The position numbers and the translations under genes were made by a program. The notes beneath the pieces were generated by a model. That model ran no database searches. It was not told where the DNA came from and saw only the letters and a program-made list of their open reading frames with translations. This document shows, one piece after another, positions 54,971 through 64,000 of a DNA stretch of 64,000 bases. This stretch comes from Beta vulgaris subsp. vulgaris (lineage: Eukaryota; Streptophyta; Magnoliopsida; Caryophyllales; Amaranthaceae), in NCBI RefSeq assembly GCF_026745355.1, contig NC_079209.1, forward strand, positions 25,115,573 through 25,179,572, given 5' to 3'. The stretch's first letter is position 1; each line of letters starts with the position of its first letter.

Positions 54971-56526
54971 CTGCACCAGCTGCATCACCCTTTGCTTCAA
55001 CCTTCATTTTCCGAACACCACCTGCATATGTCATGCCCTTCTAACCTATAATCTGATTCGTAAGATGAGACATGGTGCCATAGTCTCCCACCATACGAAT
55101 TTTCCAATGCTTGAATACTAAGGTCAGCCATCCTCCATAGGGCAGTGCATGCGTAGCCTTCTACACAGCAGATCATGTGACCCAACACCATAGCAGGGAG
55201 GTTGACTGGAATGTGTTCCATGAGACAGTATATGAGAACACTATCCATCAACCGTACACTCATGCAGCCTTGTGCTCTGGGAAACACAATCTTTGAGGCT
55301 ATTGTATGAAATATCCTCATGATTGGCTCCCTTAAGTGGCCAATGGTGTACCCCTGCTTAGGGTCAGGTGGACCAGTGAACAACCTGGTCTGGAGCTGTT
55401 CTGCTGTGAGTCCTTTAACTGTGGGCCAGTTCTCCCTTGAGTACACATCAAGTCCCTTGTTTGGAACTTTGAGAATTTCAGCCAAAATCTTCTCAGATAA
55501 ATTAATGGGAGTGCCCTTAACAAAAGCAAAGTAGGACCCATCGTCCTTAGTATGCAGGTGTTCATAAAATTCCTCAACCAAAAGCATAAACACATCAAGT
55601 TCTTTGCAAACAAAACAGACCATTTCTGAAATTCTAAAGCTTCCTTAACCTCATGCAAGAATTTCTGATCAACCCAACTCTTTGCAACAGAAAGACCAAC
55701 CAGAATAGACCTATCCCTCAAATCATACAAAGGCTCAGGAGTGATAGACTTACTTTTCTTGGGTTTAGAACCCTTTGCAGCAACAATAGCAGTCAGCTTC
55801 CTCTTTTTGTCAGCTGGGAACCGGTCTGGTTCTGGTTCCTGCTCAATCTTTGGAAGTTTCAGCACCCTTCCTAAAAACCGTCTTTACCCTTGTGCCCTTG
55901 CTAGCAACAGCCTTAACACCCTCCTTCTCAGTAACTTCCCCCTCAACATTAGCACCTTCCTTCTTCTTTAATTTCTCCACTGGTTTGGGTGTGATCTTAG
56001 GTGTAGGGATTTTGGGCTTGGTGGTTTTGACTGGCTGTTTTGTGGTGATGGGTTTGGTAACCTCCTTCTCAACTTCTTCTTCCTCCACCTCCTGATTTTC
56101 CGGTTTTGACTCACCTACCGGCTCCAACTTTTTTTTCGGTTCTGACTCCTCCATCTTCTCTGACTCCTCTGGGTTAGACTCCTCAACCAGTTTTGGTGAG
56201 GGAGCCTTTGATTTTGGTGTGAAAGGCTTTTTGGGAGTGGTGGTTTTTGTAACTTTGGGAGTGGCGGTTGATTTTGGAGTTACCGCTTTTGTGGTGGTAG
56301 ATTTTGTGGTGGATTTGGGTGTAGTTGTTTTTGTAGTGGTGGATTTTGCGGTTGCTGGCTTCTTTGAATTCCTCCGTATTAAAGGTTCTTCTTCCTCATA
56401 TTCAACCTCTTCCTCCACAACCGGTTCCTCCACTGGTTCAGCCACTTCCTTTGTTTTCTTAGTTTCAATTTCGGGAGATTCTTCAACCTCCTTTTCTACC
56501 AACCTAGTACTCCTTCTTTTTGACAT

Positions 56527-57135
56527 GATGAGACTGAATTCACTCTGTTTTGAGCACTTAAGAAAAAGAAAATAAAACTTGAACAATTTGTGTTTCAAGA
56601 ATTCGAGAAAGAAAGAATTCGAGAAAGAAAGAAGTAGAAAAAGAAATTAGGGTTTGACGAGAGAATATAAGCAACAAAAGGGAAAAAAATCCGGAAAATA
56701 TGTGATCAAAGAGAATAAGAAGGAAATAAGGAAAGTATGATCACATGCAAGAATATATATAAGATGGCAAGAAAATAATCAAACAGATATTTCAAGATTC
56801 GAAGCAAAATATATTCGTTCTTTCGCAAACTGCAGTTGCCTTAAATATAACCGTCACTTCATTTATTTTCCTAATTTGAAAGTTGGAAAATAAATAAAAT
56901 GTTCAGAGAATAACCGCCTCAAGAATCTGGTTCCCAAGTGGTCTGCAACTGGTCTGTGCCAACTTACCTTTTTAAGACTTATGCTGAAGTGCGCAAGTAC
57001 TAAGATGATCAGTTCACATCGCATAAGAACTTGTGCCCTAAAAAGCAAAAGAAAAAAATGTACAAAAGAAAAAGAAATATATACACAAATTGACATCATT
57101 TGACTAGCCAAAGGGACAAGTCAAGACCTAAGAGC
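56527..57135 (-). other. Leader between pol and ORF3 in element C
   Basis: About 610 bp, AT-rich, no frame; counterpart of 20491-20998 in B. It includes a GAATTCGAGAAAGAAA direct repeat near 56600-56630. Confidence 0.5.
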
Positions 57136-59247
57136 TCATTGTCTAATCTTAATCATACCCAACAAGGTACGAAGCTTGATGAACACTTCTCTGCTCAAAG
57201 GTTTTGTAAATATGTCAGCTAGTTGATCTTCTGACCTGCAAAACTCCAACTCAACATTACCTTTTTCAACATTGTCCCTTAGAAAATGATGCTAATCTCA
57301 ATATGCTTGGTTTTAGAATGCTGGACAGGATTTTTCGAAATATTGATTGCACTTGTGTTATCACATAAAATAGGAACACTTCCGAAACAGACCCCAAAAT
57401 CCTTAGTTTGACTTTATCCACAAGAGTTGAGCACAGCACAAAGCAGCAGCAATGTACTCAGACTCAGTGTGGATAGTATACAAAATTTTGTTTCTTAGAT
57501 CCCCATGAAATGAGACAAGAACCTAAGAAGTGGGCCATTCCAGAAGTACTCTTCCTGTCCACAATAAAACCAGCAAAGTCAGCATCTGTGTATCCAATGA
57601 GGCTCATGCTGCTGCCTTTTGATACCACAAACACATTCATCAGTACCATTGAGATATCTAGAATCCTTTTAACAGCCTTTAGGTGAGATTCTTTAGGGTT
57701 GCTTTGAAATCTCGCACACAACCCTACTGAAAACACTATATCTGGCCTACTGGCTGTTAAGTAAAGCAATGAGCCAATCATACCTCTGTATAGCTTGCCC
57801 TCAACATCCTTTCCCTTCTCATCAAGGCTCAATTTTGTAGAAGTTGGAATAGGTGTTTCATAGGACTTGCTATCTTGCAGACCATACCTCTTCAGCAGCT
57901 CCTTGAGGTATTTCTGTTGATGGATCATGATTCCATTCTTTGGTTTGCTTGATTTGAAGCCAAGGAAGAATCCAAGTTCTCCCATCATACTCATCTCAAA
58001 TTCGCTCTTCATCAAATCTGCAAACTCATTACACAAATCAGGGTTAGTAGCTCCGAACAAAATATCATCAACATATATTTGGACCACTAACAGATCAGTT
58101 CCCCTTTCTTTCAAGAATAGTGTCTTGTCAACCTCCTCTCTTATAGCCATTTTCTAAAAGAAAACTGGAAAGTCTCTCATACCATGCTCTAGGAGCTTGT
58201 TTGAGACCATAAGAGCTTTGTCGAGTTTAAAAACATGATTTGGCAAGTCACTATCTCAAAACCAGGGGGTTGCTTTACATAAACATCTTTCAAATAACCA
58301 TTAAGAAAGGTTGTCTTAACTTCCATTTGAAAGAGTTTAAAGTTCATTTAGAGCAAATGCAATTAATATCCTGATAGCTTCAAGCCTGGCTACTGGAGCA
58401 AAGGTTTCATCATAATCAATTCCTTCTTGTTGATTAAACCCTTGAACCACTAGCCTAGCTTTGTTTCTGACTATAATTCCTGAATCGTCCAATTTGTTCC
58501 TGAACACCCATTTAGTTCCAATAACAGACATGTTCTCCGTCCTGGGTTCAAGATGCCATACTTGATTTCTCTCAAACTGATTGAGTTCATCTTGCATGGC
58601 TAGAACCCAATCTGGATCCGTTAAAGCAACCTTATAGTCAGTAGGTTCAACATTTGATAAGAAGGAATAGAATGCACAAAAGTTTTGCAAAGTAGATTTC
58701 CTTGTCTGCACCCCTTGTTAATGTCACTAATGATTAGATCAGTGGGGTGAGAGGACTTGTACTTAAAAGATTTGTTCATATCAAAGTTTCATTTGTGCCT
58801 CTAATGTTGAACCTGTTCCTGTATGGTTCCCCCTGTCTCATTGTTGTTTTGAGCAGGTGAACCAGTTTCCATAGTGGTCTCATTGCATCATCTTCATGTG
58901 GATGAGCATCTGAGTCACTATCTCCTTCCCTTACCTCTTGAGTTACCTGATTCTGTGCTGGACCAAACTCTTCCTCTCTAATAGAGTTGTGTGGTGAGCT
59001 TGGTTCAGCACCTTCTCCATCCTTAGCTCCTGTAAAGTTCAGCATACCAATTTCGAACTCATCAGCATCTTCAACCTGCACGTGCTTGCTGAACATGTTA
59101 GTCTCATCAAACAAGACATGGATACTTTCTTCAACACACAAGGTTCTTTTATTGAAACTTTTGTATGCCTTGCTGTGTGAAGAGTATCCAACGAAAACAG
59201 CCTCATCACTCCTAGGATCAAACTTGTCCAAACTTGATTTACCATTG

Positions 59248-59250
59248 TTG
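59248..59250 (+). repeat. CACTA MITE target-site duplication, left copy
   Basis: TTG, also at 60896-60898. CACTA elements duplicate 3 bp. Confidence 0.85.
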
Positions 59251-60895
59251 CACTAGTAGAAAAACGACGATTTGCGTCCCCTGATGTGCGTCGCACTGAA
59301 ACGGAAATGACGCAAAAACCCTATTTGCGTCGCACATGAAGAAGAGTGCGACGCACATCATAGCTATCTGCGTCGCATCGACCAAAGGTGCGTTGCAAAA
59401 GCTCAATGTGCGTCGGACCACGTGGCCCACACGACGCAAATGATTTTCACTATATGCATCGCATCGTATTTGAGTGCGTTGCAAAAGACCAAATTGCGTC
59501 GGACCTCATGGCCCATCCGACGCAGATTTGCGGCCCATCCAAATATTTAATTATAACCTAAAAAGTCCCCTCGCTTCCCTCACTCACCGCGCCTCTTCAT
59601 TTCCTTCTTCCTTCCTTCGACCTAAAACTCCCCTCTCTCTCTACCTCCTCCCTCCCTCACTCAACCCTAAAAACTCCTCTCTCTCTCTCTCTAAAAACTC
59701 GTCTCTCTCTTCGTCCCGTCACATCCTCCGTCCCTCCTTCCCTCCCTCAAACTCGTCTCTCTCACCCTAAAATCTTCGTCCGCGCCTCTGCATGTTCAAG
59801 TTGTTTTCTTTCCTCCTCCGTCAAAATCTCATTGAGTTTCGTCGATCTTCTCTTGGCGTCAAAATCTCATTTCACTATCTGAAGTAGAGGTTCAACAATT
59901 TCGTTTCTTCGGCGATTTCTTCGAGTATCTTCGTGCATCTCAGGTTTTCAGATCTACAATTTCGTTTTTTTCATTTTTTCATTTTTTCATTTTCTAGATC
60001 TAATTTACTAGTTTTCTTTTTCGCGTTTATGTAGTCTATTTCGTTTTTAATTTTTTAGATCTGATCGTATCTGAAAAATAAAAACGTTCTAGATTAATTT
60101 CAAGCATCTGAAATTTATGGCCTTTTGTTTTTTTTATTTTTTATATCTGATTTTTTACTTTTATTGGCATTTTTCATTTGCAGATCTTTGTAATTTTTCA
60201 GCAAAGAAGTCCGGTTCTTGGCTTGAAAGCAGTTGGCAGATCTTTTATTGGCATTTTTTACTTTACAATTTCGTTTTATTTTTACGTTTGTAATGTAGTT
60301 TTTTTTTTTTTGACCGGACATTTGTAATGTAGTTTGTTTACATTTAGTTTACATATCTTTTTACATATTTACAATGTAATTTGTTTTGTATATATTGTAT
60401 ACATTTTTTTACATTTTACATGTCTGTATCTAATATTTACACATTAATGTAAAGGTTTGTTTGTATATTTACATATCAATGCAAAACTATTGCGATTTTA
60501 AGTCATGATTTTAAGTCATGTTGATGCAATACTGTGATCTGAGAGAAAAAAAGCTGAAAATTAAAAAAAAAAATGCAAATTTCAGTTATTTGCGTCGCAC
60601 CTATTGCCACATGCGACGCAAATTACTGACCTGCTGGGTACTCTTTGAAATTAGAATCTGCTGGGTACTCTTTGGCTTAATATGCGTCGCACATTGCTGA
60701 CGATGCGACGCAGATGCTTGTTTTGCGTCGCACCGTATACAACGTGCGACGCAAATAGGTAACAGATCTGCGTCGTTTCCGCATACGACGCAAATCATTT
60801 ATAGGTGATTTGCGTCGAGACCTGTGCCGTCGGACCCAAGTCCGACGCAAATAGGGGTTCCAGGTCCGACGCAAATCGGCATTTCTCTACTAGTG
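59251..60895. mobile_element. Non-autonomous CACTA element, 1645 bp
   Basis: Termini CACTAGTAGAAAAACG and the inverse of ATTTCTCTACTAGTG, with TTG on both sides. Subterminal arrays of TGCGTCGCAC and its variants occur in both orientations at about 59270-59530 (roughly 12 copies) and 60588-60875 (roughly 11 copies), the presumed transposase binding sites. The middle (59560-60130) is pyrimidine-rich then T-rich, resembling a gene 5' leader and first intron; no frame or transposase is seen. Confidence 0.92.
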
Positions 60896-60898
60896 TTG
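60896..60898 (+). repeat. CACTA MITE target-site duplication, right copy
   Basis: TTG, matching 59248-59250. Confidence 0.85.
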
Positions 60899-62041
60899 TG
60901 TACAAAACATTTGCACCCAAAAACACGTAAATGTACAATGTTTGGTTTTCTTCCCCTAAGGAGCTCATAAGGTGTTTTCTTCAGTAAAGGTCTCAGCATT
61001 ACCCTATTCAAAATATTGCATGTAGTACTCATAGCCTCAGCCCAGAAGTTTCGAGGAAGACCACTCTCTAGAAGCATTGTTCTTGCCATTTCTTCTAGAG
61101 TGCGATTTTTTCTTTCAACCACTCCATTTTGTTGTGGGGTTCTAGGAGCTGAAAAATTGTGAGATACACCATGATCATTATAGTAGGTTACAAAGCTGAC
61201 ATTGTCAAATTCAGAATCATGAATAGACCGGATAGAGACCAGTTGATGACTAATCTTGTTTTAGACCTGTTTTACCAGAATTTCAAATTCTTCAAAAGTT
61301 TCATTTTTAAACTTCAAAAAGGTTGTCCAAGTGAAACGAGAATAATCATCAACTAACACAAACACATAACTATGGCCATTTCGACTTTGCACACGCATGG
61401 GCCCACACAAGTCCATGTGTACAAGTTCGAAAGGTCTAGTTGTGCTTACAAACTTCTTTGGCTGAAAAGAGGACTTGACATGTTTACATTTAGCACATTC
61501 ATGACAAATATGATCTGCAGCAAACTTGATGTTAGGTAAACCTGTCACCAAGTCTTGAGATCTCAGTTTATTGAGCAAAGAAAAACTTACATGTCCAAGT
61601 CTCTTATGCCACAGCCAATGATCATCCTCTATAACACTAAGACAAGTGGCACTGGTCTTTGGAATCTGAATTAAAAATGTTATGTAAACATTGTTATGTT
61701 GAAATCCCTTGCAGACCAGTTCCCTTATTTCAGTGTTGACTATATGACAAAGATTGGTTTCAAATTCCACATGGTTTCCTTTGTCACATAGTTGAGAAAT
61801 GCTCAAGAGGTTATGTTTCAAACCTTCTACAAAGTAAACATCATCAATAGCTTGAGAAAGTGTCTTACCAACTTTACATATACCTTTAATCAAACCTTTG
61901 CTATTGTCTCCAAAGGTGACACTTCCTCCTTCATAGGCTACGAGTTAGAGAAATTGACTTTTATCTCCTGACATGTGTCTCGAGCAACCACTGTCCAAAT
62001 ACCAGTATGGCTTTGCTCTCACTCTAACCTGTACGAATAAA

Positions 62042-64000
62042 TCAAGGTTTAGTTTTAGGAACCCAGATTTTCTTGGGTTCCTTGTCCTTGGGAACTAGTT
62101 TGACTCTGTCCTTTCTAACCCAGTTTTGTTTTACATTGGTCTTCTTTGTTTTATCATGTTTTCCATTGTTCGACCAATTGTGTGTGTGACCCTTCTGATA
62201 ATGGGCATTGTGAACATGAGACTGGTTTCTTTTATCATGTTTTTGCTTAGTCCAACAAGTATTAATAACATGACCATTCTTACCACAGTAGGTACATACG
62301 TGCATGTCCTTTGTAAAGTACTTACCTCTCTTGAATTCAGAAATCCAAGTCTCATCTCTTCCCAACTTTGGTGGCTGTTGGGAACTGGTTCCAGAATACC
62401 CTAATCCAAACCTCTGAGGATTACCAGGTTGTGAGGTCAGAATGTTTAAAGTACTCTGAGCATCGAGCAACCTGTTCATCTGTCTCAAGCAGTCACTTAA
62501 ATCCTATTCCTTGGTTTCAAGGTTTCTTAAGTTGAGCTTCATTAAATTCTGTAGCAATGGCAAGATCCAACTTTTCCCTATGAAGCTCATCCTTAAGTTT
62601 TGAAACCAGTTCTGGATCTGGTTCAGAAGTGGTCGCAATGTTCTTGCCTTTTCTTAGTTCGTATATTTCGGATTAAAGATCACAGATTTTACCTTCCTAT
62701 TCCAAATTCAAAGATTCAATATCAACACTTTGATTATCAGGGATAACTTTAGTGTTGATATTTTTCTTTAATTCGAATATTTCATATTGTAGATCACATA
62801 TCTTACCCTCATATTCAGAACATAGGTCTTCAACATTAACACTAGGACCACTTGTGCTAGCAAAAGAAGCTTTCAAGTCTACATACTCTTTGAACAATTC
62901 TTCCACATCGTCAATCAGATAATTATGAGCCAAAATTAAGTTAGAATGTTCTAAAGTAAAGCTTTTCTGTTTGAGTAACTCGAAATTTATACCATCAATT
63001 TCAGCCTCCTTAAGTTTACTAAACCCTCTATCATTGTTTTGATAAAATTCAGTATTGGAAAAATCTGATTGAGGTTTTAGCATCTCAAGCTCGATATTCC
63101 TCTGATCCAAACTTATTTCAAGCTCTGAAATTTTCTCTTTCAGTGTTGTACAAATAAGTTCAAGCTCAGTAGAACGGCTTTCACTTAGGTCTAAATTTCG
63201 TGTTACTTTTCTTAAATTTCTTTTGTTAGCCTTATAAGCAGCATTTCCCTTAACATTATGTTCAATAGCAGAATCTATAAAGCTAGTAATCATCTCTATC
63301 ACATATCTCATTTGTTCTTGCATATCAGAAATAGTTACTGTTCTTCATCGAAGAGCTGCTTCCTGCCATAAGACATATGTCTCCCTTTTCCCTGAACTGG
63401 TCTGCCTCTCTCATGTCCCAATTAGTGCAGTCACACAAACTAGGGCTTCATCCTCCTCGCTTTCACCACCTGAATCAAAATCACCCCAGGCAGCTAGCAT
63501 AACCCTCTTTGTCATCCTTTTCTCCTTCCGTCCTATTTTGTCATTCTTCCATGCTGGACAGTCTTTGATCATGTGTCCAGCTTCCCCACATTTGAAGCAA
63601 CCAGTGCTGATATTGGTCTTCTTTGTGTTGCCCTTATTCTTCCAAGACTTTTCCTTGAACTGCGTTATGAGACTCCTCTCAAACCTCTTAGCCATGAGTC
63701 CAATCTCATCAAGATCTTCATCATTCTCTTCACCTTTCAGGGCTAACCCACGGCTTTTGGTTGTACTTTCCTCCTTTGAATCCACCAACATCTCATGAGT
63801 CATCAACGACCCAATAAGTTGTTCCATGGACAAGGTGGATAGATTTTTGGCCTCCTGGATAACAGTAACCTTGGGCAGCCATTAACCTGTCAAACTTCTC
63901 AAGACTTTCTTACCAAATCTCATTAGTAAAGTTTTTTCCAAGAGATTTAAGTTCATTGATAATTGCCATGAAACGAGTAAACATATCTCTTATATTTTCA
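62042..64000 (-). pseudogene. Element C gag, 5' part beyond the window
   Basis: The end of the Copia gag domain (DMFTRFMAIINELKSLGK) is at the window edge. First knuckle CFKCGEAGHMIKDC (about 63560-63600). Acidic block GGESEEDEA. A long coiled coil (62697-63323) with heptad-like LEISLDQRNIELEML. Second knuckle CTYCGKNGHVINTC (about 62255-62300), then a basic tail ending EPKKIWVPKTKP and a stop at 62042. Breaks near 62500-62690, 63340-63410 and 63840. The layout matches A/B gag but the sequence is diverged. Confidence 0.87.

Larger units (their letters stand above)
50332..56526 (-). pseudogene. Element C third ORF, split by solo LTR G2
   Basis: ATG at 56526 (MSKRRSTRLVEKEVEE), stop at 50332; about 1.9 kb once G2 is discounted, the same as B. 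The N-terminal 225 residues are Lys/Thr/Pro/Glu-rich with TPKSTTK-type repeats and acidic blocks. The conserved domain follows (about 55000-55720): DRSILVGLSVAKSWVDQKF, ELDVFMLLVEEFYEHLH, FAFVKGTPINLSEKILAEIL, PRAQGCMSVRLMDSVLIYC. G2 interrupts at 54966/50670. The tail is strongly acidic (EEREEEEAEEDEE), ending EHDSGA. Frameshifts lie near 55850, 55625 and 55030. No signal peptide or clear membrane anchor is seen. Function unknown. Confidence 0.75.
57136..62036 (-). pseudogene. Element C pol, broken and split by a CACTA MITE
   Basis: Protease begins at about 62030 with WYLDSGCSRHMSGD (a stop follows SQFL). Pre-integrase zinc region HKRLGHVSF to CHECAKCKH (about 61480-61600). Integrase first aspartate in LVHMDLCGPMR; the second is lost (RSIHDSEF where RSDHG is usual); the glutamate is kept in VVERKNRTLEEMA (about 61090-61122). 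The MITE at 59251-60895 interrupts just after [29 protein letters not shown] (about 58450-58510) and YVDDILFGA (about 58055-58080). RNase H: YTDADFAG and CDNTSAI-type segments to 57136. Stops and shifts lie near 57470, 58150-58335, 58740 and 61200. Confidence 0.9.
48367..64000 (-). mobile_element. Copia element C (Sirevirus-like), cut by the right window edge
   Basis: Minus strand. From the right edge: gag, protease, integrase, RT, RNase H, a third ORF, polypurine tract and 3' LTR (48367-49525). The 5' LTR lies beyond 64000. Two later insertions sit inside: solo LTR G2 (50671-54965) and a CACTA MITE (59251-60895). Proteins align with A/B but are clearly diverged, so it is a separate family of the same lineage. 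Confidence 0.93.

Noticed and set aside
55850..56575. Val/Thr-rich plus-strand frames that look like membrane segments
   Set aside because: Antisense shadow of the Lys/Thr/Pro-rich ORF3 N-terminus of element C.

Overview
This is a stretch of repeat-dense, AT-rich nuclear DNA from a flowering plant, probably a eudicot. The evidence is nested plant-type LTR retrotransposons (Copia/Sirevirus-like and chromovirus Gypsy), hAT, CACTA and Harbinger-like DNA transposons, spliced relics of plant genes (a phosphoglucan water dikinase, COP1, a GRAS factor), and one plant-specific DUF4220/DUF594 gene. The species cannot be told from the sequence.

Layout. 1-7040: Copia element A on the minus strand, cut by the window edge, with its 5' LTR at 5464-7040. 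7041-9051: old host-like DNA with three G-boxes, a 722-bp Harbinger-like MITE and a GRAS-family relic. 9052-13023: a hAT element with a broken, 3'-truncated transposase. 13128-26157: a diverged Gypsy-type LTR (G1) holding Copia element B (13852-24962), which is full length with a CTATT target duplication. 26158-27550: a CACTA end and a perfect 96-bp duplication. 27551-29719: the only intact host-type gene. 30183-31062: a non-autonomous hAT element with an 8-bp duplication and a tRNA-like insert. 31090-32360: a large foldback palindrome. 32369-32690: a TG/TA microsatellite. 32790-33174: a DUF4283-type relic. 33175-37597: a CACTA element with a decayed TNP2 transposase, interrupted at 37598 by another CACTA end. 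About 37860-45419: chromovirus Gypsy element D on the plus strand. 45420-48350: a CACTA end followed by a two-gene fragment chimera. 48367-64000: Copia element C on the minus strand, running off the right edge, with a 4.3-kb solo LTR (G2) in its third ORF and a 1.6-kb CACTA MITE in its integrase.

How the parts relate. A, B and C share the order gag (two CCHC knuckles), protease, integrase, reverse transcriptase, RNase H. B and C (A is cut off first) then carry a third ORF of about 1.9 kb between pol and the 3' LTR, as in Sireviruses. A and B have identical reverse-transcriptase protein over about 275 residues yet differ by many one- and two-base indels, so many of their apparent frameshifts may be assembly errors and the family may be young. 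D is different: its frame is nearly continuous but holds in-frame stops that are mostly one transition away from Gln, Trp or Arg codons, the pattern expected of a long-methylated element.

The most unusual locus is 45420-48350, where collinear intron-containing exons of a phosphoglucan water dikinase gene are joined to a COP1 WD40 fragment in the same orientation beside a CACTA terminus: a probable Pack-CACTA. No rRNA gene, functional tRNA gene, CRISPR array or bacterial-type operon is visible.
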